Below, piece after piece: positions 14,464 through 21,479 of a stretch of DNA of 22,248 nucleotides (position 1 is the stretch's first letter; each line of letters begins with the position of its first letter). The stretch lies in IMG/VR virus record IMGVR_UViG_3300036670_000183, positions 1-22,248 of that record. One strand, 5' to 3'. The position numbers were made by a program, and so were the translations under genes. The notes under the pieces are model-generated. The model saw nothing but the letters and a program-made list of their open reading frames with translations. It searched no databases and was not told the DNA's origin. This stretch comes from a virus.

Positions 14464-15964
14464 ATTTCGGGGGCGGCGTGTCTTCTGCGGGCATGACAGC
14501 GGCCGCGTTGCCGCTCTTCATGGCCAGCAGATAGGCCAGCGTGCCGTCTGAGGCCAGGCGCTCCATGTCGCTCTTGATTTCCGCAAAAACGAGGTCGGGT
14601 TTGTAGCCACGGCGGCGCAGCTTTTCGCTGATGGAACACAGGCCGCCCTGCACTTCCGCGTTGTCTGCGTTGACCTCCTGCAACGGGTTTACGTAGTCCC
14701 ACTTGGGGGTGCACCAGTCGACCGCATATTCGGTCTGAGGCATGGCGCCGCTGAGCACAGCAGCGTCGACCCACTCGCGCCAGACGCGCCGGCACAAAAC
14801 GGGGATGACCAGCAAAAACTGCACCTGCTCGACCGATCGGCGAAAGTCAATCAACGCCACGCGGGCGCTGCTGAAATTGGTGCCAGACATGTCGCCGGTG
14901 GCCATTTCGTAGGTCACGCCAATGCCGGCCGCGATGGTGTGCTTTTGCTCTTTGACGTATTCGACATAACCGGGCGCGACCTTGGGCTCGACCACGGTGA
15001 GCGTCATGCCGGGCGGGATCATGGTGATGCCGCCGCTGGCGAGTTGACCCAGCTCTTTCGGGTCGCTCAAGTCTTCGCCACCAGGGCCGGGGCCTTGCAT
15101 GGCGCTCAGATCGCCGGTGGCCAGCACGGCCAGGCGGGTCTCCAGGTTCTTGCGCTGCAACTCGGCGTCTTCGTACAGCTGCAGGTCGCGCACGCGCGAA
15201 ATCACCGGCGACAAGCGCGAGAAGCCGCGCTGCTGGCCCGGCCGGTCGGGCCGGAAGAGGTGAATGATTCGGGTGGCGGGCACCGGGCGGCTGTAGGTTC
15301 CAGCGCGGCGCACAGCCGTGGTGATTTCGCCGGGGTGGCGGTCATACAGCCAGTAATTGACGATGCGGCCCAGTGCGTCGCATTCGATGCCGTTGACGAT
15401 GGTGTTGCCGCCAGCGGTGCCGTTTTTGCTGCTGTCGAGCCAGTCAATTTCGATCACCTGAAGTTGCATGGGCACAGGCAGGCCGTCGGCGGGGGCACGC
15501 GGTCGAATGCGCACCAGCACCTCGCCGTCAACCTCCATGGCCCGGTAGGCGCGGGCCTGCAGGCCGTAAAAGTCGCTCAGGCCATCGGCGTCGGCCACCT
15601 CGGCCCACTGGTCCCACAGCTTGTCAACGCGCTGGCGCGCCGCAGGGGTTTCGGCCAGGCTGCGCGGAGAGATGCCGGTGCCCACGGTGTACGACACGAG
15701 CGACTCGATGGCGCGCGAGACATAGGGCACGTTTTGCACCAACGATCGGGCGCGAATGCGCAGCTCAGCGCCGTCGCCCAGGTGGTCGGTGTTGGCACTG
15801 GCACCTGCGCGCCGGGGCGCCCAGCCATCGCGCCTACTGGCGCCCTCATAGGCTCGGGTCAGCTGCTCGCGCGCAACAGCGCGCATGAGGCCAGCGCGCG
15901 GGGCAAAGTAGCCCACCACGCGATCAACAACGTTGCGGGTCATGGCCGCTTTTTTGTCGGCCAT
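14462..15964 (-). CDS. Lambda-type portal protein
   Basis: The product has 500 residues, close to the usual size of lambda gpB-type portals. Landmarks are the N-terminal VVDRVVGYFAPRAGLMRAVA, then ARSLVQNVPYVSRAIESLVS followed by YTVGTGI, LWDQWAEVADADGLSDFYGL, EVDGEVLVRIRPR, IEIDWLDSSKN and the conserved FRPDRPGQQRGFSRLSPVIS. Later KKL-like helical segments and TNFSSARVALIDFRR fit the stem and wing region. The portal forms the dodecameric ring through which DNA is packaged and to which gpW and FII-like proteins attach. The ATG at 15964 shares a TGATG overlap with the gpW stop. Its stop codon abuts one copy of the duplicated hairpin leader. Confidence 0.95.
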   Translation of the reverse strand: MADKKAAMTRNVVDRVVGYFAPRAGLMRAVAREQLTRAYEGASRRDGWAPRRAGASANTDHLGDGAELRIRARSLVQNVPYVSRAIESLVSYTVGTGISPRSLAETPAARQRVDKLWDQWAEVADADGLSDFYGLQARAYRAMEVDGEVLVRIRPRAPADGLPVPMQLQVIEIDWLDSSKNGTAGGNTIVNGIECDALGRIVNYWLYDRHPGEITTAVRRAGTYSRPVPATRIIHLFRPDRPGQQRGFSRLSPVISRVRDLQLYEDAELQRKNLETRLAVLATGDLSAMQGPGPGGEDLSDPKELGQLASGGITMIPPGMTLTVVEPKVAPGYVEYVKEQKHTIAAGIGVTYEMATGDMSGTNFSSARVALIDFRRSVEQVQFLLVIPVLCRRVWREWVDAAVLSGAMPQTEYAVDWCTPKWDYVNPLQEVNADNAEVQGGLCSISEKLRRRGYKPDLVFAEIKSDMERLASDGTLAYLLAMKSGNAAAVMPAEDTPPPK

Positions 15965-16179
15965 CAGTAGCGTTCACGCGAGGTGGCGAAGCTGAAATAG
16001 CCGGTGCGCGCGGTGCGCCCGGGCTGCGCGGCGGCAATTTCGGCTTGAATGGTTCCTTTGGCCTTGAGCAGGTCGCCCATGCTGCGGTAGGTGACCGTGC
16101 GCCCGTTGTGGCTGACGGTGAGCTCGCCACTTGCAATGGCCGCGTCAACTGCGGCGAGGTCGGATGATGTGAATGCCAT
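15964..16179 (-). CDS. Head-tail joining protein, gpW-like
   Basis: The 71-residue product has the plan of lambda gpW (68 residues): an N-terminal helix (FTSSDLAAVDAAIASGEL), a beta hairpin (TVSHNGRTVTYRS), a second helix (MGDLLKAKGTIQAEIAAAQ) and a short Arg-rich C-terminus. It sits directly before the portal gene, as in lambda. gpW binds the portal after packaging, seals DNA in the head and provides the FII docking site. Its ATG is preceded by AGGAACATCC, part of the duplicated leader. The gene is short but the helix-hairpin-helix pattern and synteny are convincing. Confidence 0.88.
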   Translation of the reverse strand: MAFTSSDLAAVDAAIASGELTVSHNGRTVTYRSMGDLLKAKGTIQAEIAAAQPGRTARTGYFSFATSRERY

Positions 16180-16185
16180 AGGCGC

Positions 16186-16230
16186 GGATGTTCCTGCGAT
16201 CGGTGTCGCATTGCTGGCAGGGCTGCGACT
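16186..16230 (-). repeat. Duplicated hairpin leader, copy B (upstream of gpW)
   Basis: This is the second copy of the 45-bp element at 14419-14463. The 29-bp core is identical (16202-16230), the 8-nt spacer differs and the 8-mer GAACATCC is identical (16186-16193), again 6 nt before the start codon. The GTCGCA / TGCGAC dyad spans 16205-16229. The region lies between the methyltransferase stop codon and gpW. Confidence 0.9.
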
Positions 16231-16245
16231 GTTTTAGGGGTGGGC

Positions 16246-17406
16246 TCAGGCGGCGCCGAACAGATCCACCGTGTGTGCGTCGCGCTCGCTTGCGGGCTTG
16301 AGGAATTGCGCGCCCGATAGGTGCAGCGTGTGCGCGTGGTCGATGCGGGCCTGGGCGATTGCGAGGTATTCGGCTTCGCGCTCGATGCCCACGAACTGAA
16401 AACCTTCCAGCACCGCGCCCTTGCCTGTGCTGCCTGACCCCATGAACGGGTCGAGGACGGTGCCGCCCGCTGGCGTTACCAAGCGGCAGAGGTAGCGCAT
16501 GAGGTCGGTGGGTTTGACCGTTGGATGGTTGTTGGCACGCGGGGAAACCTCGTATCCCTCATCTCGGCGCGTCATGTGCTGGCCGCTGGTGTTGCTCACG
16601 AACCCGCCTGATACTTTGCCAAAACCGTGCAGGCCCTCGTCTCGGTCGGCCTTGCTGGCTTTGGCTTCGTAGAAAAAACGGGCGGCGCTGCCGGTGTCGT
16701 TGTGCCCACCCAGAACCCCAGGCAATCCGCTCGCGCCGCCGTGGTAACCCATCGTTCCGTTCGGGTCGCGCACGCCAATCTTGCTTGGGGATGTGGTCGG
16801 GAACACTGCCAGCACCTCGGCGCTGCCATCGTGAATCAGGTTGGCCGGCCAGCGGCCTTCGTCTGAGCCGACCATCACTTCTTTGGGCACCCAGGCGTCG
16901 TCCTCGTGCGGAAACGCACCAGAGCCGCCGCGCTTCGCTACCTTGGTCGACTCGCTGCCCACCCGGCACGCCTCGATGTTCAGCGCCCCAGTGCCATGCT
17001 CGCGCCAGTTCGCTTCGACCGTGCCAATCAACGGCTTGCGGGCCATCGTGATCGGCTCCAGTGCGGGTTTCAGCGCAGTACCGCCCCATTCGCCGTTGTG
17101 GCTTTTGGGGAAGCCCGAGCCGTAGACCCAGGCGATCATGTCGCGAATGTGAAACCCGGCGTCTTCGATGCGGCAGGCCATGCGGTGTTGGGTGCGGGTG
17201 CCAGCGAAGGCGAGCAGGTGACCGCCGGGCTTGAGCACGCGAAGGCACTCGGTCCACACGTCAACGCCGGGCACGTCAACGTCCCACTTCGCGCCCATGA
17301 ACGAGAGGCCGTAGGGCGGATCGGTCACGATGCTGTAAACGCTGTTGTCGGGCATGGTGCGCAGCACGTCGAGGCAGTCGCCCAGGTGCAGGGTGTAGGG
17401 CTTCAC
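16246..17406 (-). CDS. Beta-class DNA methyltransferase (probable N6-adenine)
   Basis: The product has 386 residues. Motif IV, DPPYG, lies at residues 29-33, and the S-adenosylmethionine-binding motif I, LDPFMGSGSTGKGAV, is near residue 318. This IV-then-I order with a long target-recognition stretch between them defines the beta class, and DPPY favours N6-adenine over N4-cytosine. HPTVKPTDLMRYL before motif I is typical of this class. GTG at 17406 was chosen because it forms a GTGA overlap with the upstream gene and follows GGGGGGAA; the longer reading to 17634 overlaps the HTH gene in another frame. No restriction enzyme is nearby, so it is probably an orphan enzyme that protects phage DNA or marks it for regulation. 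Confidence 0.9.
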   Translation of the reverse strand: MKPYTLHLGDCLDVLRTMPDNSVYSIVTDPPYGLSFMGAKWDVDVPGVDVWTECLRVLKPGGHLLAFAGTRTQHRMACRIEDAGFHIRDMIAWVYGSGFPKSHNGEWGGTALKPALEPITMARKPLIGTVEANWREHGTGALNIEACRVGSESTKVAKRGGSGAFPHEDDAWVPKEVMVGSDEGRWPANLIHDGSAEVLAVFPTTSPSKIGVRDPNGTMGYHGGASGLPGVLGGHNDTGSAARFFYEAKASKADRDEGLHGFGKVSGGFVSNTSGQHMTRRDEGYEVSPRANNHPTVKPTDLMRYLCRLVTPAGGTVLDPFMGSGSTGKGAVLEGFQFVGIEREAEYLAIAQARIDHAHTLHLSGAQFLKPASERDAHTVDLFGAA

Positions 17407-17753
17407 ACGCTTCCCCCCGGTTGCTTCAACAGCCGGTAAACGTGCGGCCGACTGATGCCCAGGCGGCGCGCGACTTCGCGGGCGTTGCGCCCGTTGAACA
17501 AGGCCAGCGCCTTGCGGGCCATGGCGGCGCTGTTGGGCCGGTTGGTGACCGTGCCGCGCAAGCCCAGCAGCTGGTGGCGCACCGCAGCCTCGTGCTCTTC
17601 GCGCGCATGCGGTGCGATGCCGCCTGACTCGCACAGCAGATCAAAAATGGCGGTGACCAGATCGGGCTCGGGGCGAGCGTGGCTGGTTGACTGCCCCACA
17701 AACACGTTGCCCTGTTGTTGCTCGGCTTTTGGGCTTTTGGTGGTTTCGATCAT
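17403..17753 (-). CDS. Small helix-turn-helix protein, Mor-activator-like C-terminus
   Basis: The product has 116 residues. The C-terminal part (about 75-112) carries ARKALALFNGRNAREVARRL followed by GISRPHVYRLLKQPG, in which residues 88-110 form a clear helix-turn-helix. The FNG-x-N followed by REVARRLGIS-x2-VYRLLK layout matches the Mor/C family of phage middle or late transcription activators. The N-terminal half is charged and unassigned, with an IFDLLCESGG helix. It overlaps the methyltransferase start by GTGA, so the two are translated together. It may activate late genes or control the methyltransferase. The ATG at 17753 lacks a good ribosome-binding site, so the exact start is less sure. 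Confidence 0.72.
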   Translation of the reverse strand: MIETTKSPKAEQQQGNVFVGQSTSHARPEPDLVTAIFDLLCESGGIAPHAREEHEAAVRHQLLGLRGTVTNRPNSAAMARKALALFNGRNAREVARRLGISRPHVYRLLKQPGGSV

Positions 17754-17777
17754 GGGCGGTCGGTGGTGGGCTTGGGA

Positions 17778-18470
17778 TCAGCGGGCGCTGGCGAGGGCGG
17801 CGGCAAGCGCGGTGTTGAAGTGGCCGGCAAACTTGGCGTTTGTGGTGGTCTTGGCCAGGCCTTCAAAATTGAACTTGGCTTTGTAGGTGGCGGGCGTCTT
17901 GCTGAACACGATCACCGGAACCAGCTTTCCCTTGCCACCTGGCGTGCTGGATGGCTCGCGGCGCCATATACCCATGGGCGCTTTGTTCCAGCCCTTGCCT
18001 TGCGGGATGCCGTAGAAAAGCTGTACCGCTCCCTTGCCGCTGGCGTTTATGCGCCTGGCAAGCGCGCCGCCAAGGCTTCCGCTTTTTGCCGCCGCCTTGA
18101 GCCGGGCAATGGTGCCCTTGGGAATGTTTCCGAACCCGTTGAGTTGAATGTTGCCGGGCAGCTTGATGCCAGCAGGGCCGGGCGCGCGCCGGCCACCGGC
18201 GATCTGAAGCGCCATGTAGCGGGCCTGGCGGTCTTTGAATCCAACTGTGGCCTCTAAATTGTTTTTCTTGGCGGGCGTTAGATACGTGCTGTTTCGGGTG
18301 GTGAATGTGGTGGGGTTGTCGAGCACGCGCCTCAGTTCTGCGGGGATGGCTTGCTGGAGATCTTTGGCGGTGCGGTTCAGGGCTTGCGAGGCAGCGAAGC
18401 GGGCCTGGTTGCCGTACTGCGCGATGGCGGCGCGCACTTCTTCGAGGTTGGTGGTGATGTTGATTTGCAT
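17778..18470 (-). CDS. Putative minor tail protein, gpZ-like
   Basis: This 230-residue basic protein has an N-terminal helix pattern (MQINITTNLEEVRAAIAQYG, then QARFAASQALNRTAKDLQQA) like lambda gpZ and related proteins, which start with an amphipathic helix and an ALNR motif. The rest is rich in Lys, Gly and Ala, including RQARYMALQIAGGRR, GGALARRINASGKGA and a C-terminal GHFNTALAAALASAR. gpZ acts in completing the tail so that heads and tails join. Its place here, between terL and the HTH gene rather than with the tail genes, is unusual. The ATG at 18470 follows the terL stop by 5 nt. The longer in-frame reading beyond it lies over terL and was rejected. Confidence 0.6.
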   Translation of the reverse strand: MQINITTNLEEVRAAIAQYGNQARFAASQALNRTAKDLQQAIPAELRRVLDNPTTFTTRNSTYLTPAKKNNLEATVGFKDRQARYMALQIAGGRRAPGPAGIKLPGNIQLNGFGNIPKGTIARLKAAAKSGSLGGALARRINASGKGAVQLFYGIPQGKGWNKAPMGIWRREPSSTPGGKGKLVPVIVFSKTPATYKAKFNFEGLAKTTTNAKFAGHFNTALAAALASAR

Positions 18471-18475
18471 GGGGG

Positions 18476-20485
18476 TCACCAGTAACGAGGTTGGGCTGCG
18501 CGCGGTGGGGCGCGGCGCGGGGGCGGCGGGGTTGCGGTGGTCGGTGCGATGGGTTTGACTTCGATGGGTGCCGGGGTGGGTGCGCTGAACAGGTCTACCG
18601 AGGGCTGAAACTTGGCTTCGCGCCGTGCCCAGCCGGTGTCTCGGTAGGTCTGAATGCCGAGGTAGCAGGCGGCGGCGTAGGCGTAGACCATGCAATCGCC
18701 GCCCTCTTCGCGGTGCCCTTGCGGGGTGATCCAGCGCATGCTGGCTTTGCCTTGCACGACCACAGGCAGCAAGCGCGCGGCGGTCATCTGCTCGAATTCG
18801 TCGGTGACGATCAGGGCCTTGGGCACATGCACGTAGCCCGGCCCGGCCTGGGTGATGCGCATGCGGCCGTACAGCAGGTGTTTGGCGGTGTCGGTGCCCA
18901 CGGGCCACAGCTTCACGCCGCCGCGCTGGGTGGCACCGCGCCAGTTCACATCGACCTGGCTTGGCCTGCCGAGCACGGGGCGGCCGTATTGGCTGGCGCC
19001 CTTGACAGCAAGCACGCCCGCGTGGGCATGGGCGCGGCAGTAGGCGTAAACGGCGTGGGTGTTGTGGCCGCCAGAGTCGATGCCGGTGGCTTCGATCGGC
19101 ATCTGCGCACCTGTGGCGGTGTGCAGCGGGGTGCGCCTGATTTCGGTCAGGCGGGTCCATGGGCTGCCCTCGGTGTTTTCGTCTAGGTTCGGGTCGCCGT
19201 AGAGAATGTGGCGGTCGACCAGCCAGCTTTCTTCACCACGACCGTAGGCGTAGACGCGGGCTTCCAGGCGGTCGGGCTGGGTGTCCACGCCCATGGCGAG
19301 CATGAGGCCCCCACGGGGCACGATGCCCATCGGGTAGTCTTCGGCGCGCACGGCCAGGGCCTTGCTGTCGGCGCCGGTGCCCTGCTCTTCCCATGTCTCG
19401 GCCAGCGAGCTGTTGAGGAACTTTTTGAGTGGGGCGCTGTTGCCTGCGCGCCGGGCCTCTTGCGCGCCTTCCCACTCTTCCACCAGATCGCCCCAGCTGC
19501 GCCAGCCAAGCGGGCTGTAGAGCTTGTTGAGCCAGAAGCCGGCGCGCTTGCCCTGGCCGGCGCCTGGTGCCTGGGGCACCCAAACGCCACCGCGCAGCAT
19601 GCTGTCTTTGCGGTGCTCTTCGATGGCCGCGCCACAGTGGCGGCAGATGTAAACGGTGGTCTCGGGCCGGGCCTTGCCCTGGGCGTCTTTGAGCCACTTG
19701 ATGCCCCACGCTTCTTTGGCGCCCCACAGCAGCACCTGCGACTTGCCGCAGTGCGGGCAGGGCACGTGGTATTGGCGCCGGTCGCTGGCCAGGTATTCAG
19801 ACTCGATGATGCTGTAGCCCTTGATGCTGCAGGTGCTGGCGATGATCAGCTTGCGGCTGCTGAAGTTGCTCATGCGCTCTTCCAGCAGACCCAGCGGCGG
19901 GCCTTCGTTGTCGACGTCGGCGGGCCACTTGTCCACCTCGTCGGCCACCGCAAAGCCCAGCGGCTTGGAAGCGAGCGAGGCGGCGCTGTTGGCGCCGGCG
20001 AAAAAAACCGTAAAGCCGCCTTGAATGCTGCGGCTGCGCCAGCTGGTGGATTCGTCTCGGCTCTTGCGCACCGCCACCTTGCCGTGCATGGCGGGCGTCT
20101 GCAGGATGGTGGGCAGGAAGCGCTGGGCGCTGTGGTCTTGCGCGTCTTGCAAGGTGGGCTGCACCATCATCATGTCTTGCGGGTCGGTGTGGATCCGCTG
20201 CATAACGGCGTTGTAAAGCACCTCCGATTTGCCGAGCTGGGTGGCGAACCACAGCACGACGCGCTCGTAAGGCTGGTGCGAGCTGGCGCATTGCATGGGT
20301 TCGACCAGGTAGGGCGTGCGCTCGTTGCGCCACGGGCCGCGCTCGGGGCCCTTGGCGATGTGGCGGAAGCGGGCGGCCCATTCGGCGGTGTCGATGCGCG
20401 GCGGGGGCGCGAGGAACTGGCGCTTGGCAGCGGCCAGCAGCTCGGCGGCTCGGGCGTAATCAGTTGGGGTGTCGCGTGCGGTCAA
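18476..20485 (-). CDS. Terminase large subunit, lambda gpA family
   Basis: The product has 669 residues. The ATPase shows an atypical Walker A region, FATQLGKSEVL (residues 80-90), the PTLQDAQDHS segment and Walker B LGFAVADEVDKWP (about 176-188). Two Cys pairs, CPHC (243-246) and CRHC (281-284), suggest a zinc ribbon, as seen in gpA-family enzymes. The nuclease domain begins near GVDTQPDRLEAR with metal-binding Asp401. It cuts concatemeric DNA and drives it into the prohead with the small subunit. The start is TTG at 20485: terS ends in TTGA overlap and GAAGGAG lies 7 nt upstream. gpA-type enzymes usually cut at cos sites, so cohesive ends are likely but unproven. Confidence 0.95.
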   Translation of the reverse strand: MTARDTPTDYARAAELLAAAKRQFLAPPPRIDTAEWAARFRHIAKGPERGPWRNERTPYLVEPMQCASSHQPYERVVLWFATQLGKSEVLYNAVMQRIHTDPQDMMMVQPTLQDAQDHSAQRFLPTILQTPAMHGKVAVRKSRDESTSWRSRSIQGGFTVFFAGANSAASLASKPLGFAVADEVDKWPADVDNEGPPLGLLEERMSNFSSRKLIIASTCSIKGYSIIESEYLASDRRQYHVPCPHCGKSQVLLWGAKEAWGIKWLKDAQGKARPETTVYICRHCGAAIEEHRKDSMLRGGVWVPQAPGAGQGKRAGFWLNKLYSPLGWRSWGDLVEEWEGAQEARRAGNSAPLKKFLNSSLAETWEEQGTGADSKALAVRAEDYPMGIVPRGGLMLAMGVDTQPDRLEARVYAYGRGEESWLVDRHILYGDPNLDENTEGSPWTRLTEIRRTPLHTATGAQMPIEATGIDSGGHNTHAVYAYCRAHAHAGVLAVKGASQYGRPVLGRPSQVDVNWRGATQRGGVKLWPVGTDTAKHLLYGRMRITQAGPGYVHVPKALIVTDEFEQMTAARLLPVVVQGKASMRWITPQGHREEGGDCMVYAYAAACYLGIQTYRDTGWARREAKFQPSVDLFSAPTPAPIEVKPIAPTTATPPPPRRAPPRAAQPRYW

Positions 20486-21102
20486 TCGAATGCTCCTTCG
20501 ATGCGCTCAACGCGGTCGGACGCACCGGCCAGGTCGAGTAGGGCCTGGTGGATCTCGGCATGCAGCAGGTTTTGCACCTTGGCGGTGTCGCTCTCGGCAG
20601 CCAGCAGCGGGCCCATGCGTGCCGGGATCTGCAAAAGGGCGTCTCGGGTGGTGGCGAAGTCGACCGACATTTGCGCTTGCACGGCAGACACGCGGATCAG
20701 CTCGCGGCGCATGCGGGCCTCTTCCATTTCGGCGATGTTGGCGTCGGCAATTTCGCGGCGGGTGCGGGCTTCGTCGCGGTCTTCGCCCATGCCAATGTCG
20801 GGCGGCATGTCGAAGCTGCCACCGCTGCCACCGAACACCGGGCGGCCACCAACCGAGATGCGGTCGGCTTCGCTCACGCGGCGGCTCAGGCGATCGCCAC
20901 CGAGCTCGTCGCGCATCGGGTCGGTTCTGCGGCTGGCTGCGGCGGCAGCGTCGGGCGCGGGCTTGCGCTGCGCCACGTTCTGACGCGCTTCGCGCCACGC
21001 CTGGGCAGCGGCCACCGAATCGACCGGCATACCCTGCCCTTTGAGCTTGCTGATGGCTTGCTTTGACAGCCCGAGGGCGCGACCCAGATCGCTCTGGGTC
21101 AT
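20482..21102 (-). CDS. Terminase small subunit
   Basis: The product has 206 residues. The N-terminus (TQSDLGRALGLSKQAISKLK, then GQGMPVDS) is a winged or plain helix-turn-helix of Nu1-like type that would bind the packaging site. A variable Ala-, Arg- and Gly-rich linker follows. The C-terminal half has the long charged helix DRDEARTRREIADANIAEME and then RRELIRVSAVQAQMSVDFAT with ALLQIPARMGPLLAAE, the usual oligomerisation part of Nu1/DUF1441-like small subunits. The ATG at 21102 forms TGATG with the upstream stop, and GGAG lies about 13 nt upstream. A GTG at 21126 is an alternative start. Its position just before terL is canonical. Confidence 0.88.
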   Translation of the reverse strand: MTQSDLGRALGLSKQAISKLKGQGMPVDSVAAAQAWREARQNVAQRKPAPDAAAAASRRTDPMRDELGGDRLSRRVSEADRISVGGRPVFGGSGGSFDMPPDIGMGEDRDEARTRREIADANIAEMEEARMRRELIRVSAVQAQMSVDFATTRDALLQIPARMGPLLAAESDTAKVQNLLHAEIHQALLDLAGASDRVERIEGAFD

Positions 21103-21479
21103 CACGTTGCGTCCACTCCGGTACACCGTCCACCGTCAACCGTCCACCCTTTCCCAACCCCATGCACTAGCAAATCCTCGCGATGTGAATGACCCGCATG
21201 CAATAGGTGACGGGAGGACCCAAGACGGGGGGTGGGGGTGGCCTCGACGCCCTCGTCGATAGATGCCGGCCGGCTTACCGGGACGCCGCGCCTCTGGAGC
21301 CACACAACACGCTTGTCGACATCAGCCGGGCCCACGGCCGCCCACCGATCGCAGGCAGCCCAGTGCGCCAGCGTGATCGCTCGCGTCTGCTTGAGCGAGC
21401 ACAGGGCATGACCCAGCTCGCCAGCCCACACAGGCACGCCTTGGCTGGTCCAGTTACGGCATGTCAGGCACGTGCTCAC
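21102..21479 (-). CDS. Small Cys-containing phage protein, unknown function
   Basis: The product has 125 residues. It opens with MSTCLTCRNWTSQG, and Cys4, Cys7, Cys27 and Cys43 (C-x2-C, then C-x19 and C-x15) with Trp residues between them suggest a small zinc-binding or disulphide-rich fold. The C-terminal third is low in hydrophobic residues and its DNA contains short direct repeats (CCGTCCACC twice, 14 bp apart, 21126-21148), so it may be poorly conserved. The GTG at 21479 forms GTGA with the helicase stop and has GGGGGTGA just upstream. I recognise no family. Its location between replication and packaging genes gives little functional hint. Confidence 0.6.
   Translation of the reverse strand: MSTCLTCRNWTSQGVPVWAGELGHALCSLKQTRAITLAHWAACDRWAAVGPADVDKRVVWLQRRGVPVSRPASIDEGVEATPTPRLGSSRHLLHAGHSHREDLLVHGVGKGWTVDGGRCTGVDAT

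Noticed and set aside
14939-15970. 343-codon plus-strand frame opposite the portal gene
   Set aside because: It lies wholly antisense to the portal, is low in recognisable motifs, and has Ala/Gly/His/Val-heavy composition typical of a shadow frame.
17407-17634. Upstream extension of the methyltransferase frame
   Set aside because: It overlaps the HTH gene in another frame. The GTG at 17406 with GTGA overlap and G-rich site fits better.
18471-19160. Upstream in-frame extension of the gpZ-like gene
   Set aside because: It runs in another frame through terL, its residues are Arg/Pro/His-rich like a shadow, and a good ATG lies 5 nt after the terL stop.
20000-20006. T TTT TTC slippery heptamer inside terL in the right phase (codons 160-162)
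   Set aside because: The -1 frame encodes an Arg/Gln-rich shadow sequence with no domain, and a conserved enzyme would be truncated. Probably chance from a Phe-Phe run.
19208-20983. 591-codon open frame on the plus strand opposite terL and terS
   Set aside because: It is an antisense shadow in GC-rich DNA. It overlaps two well-supported genes completely and has no domain-like sequence.
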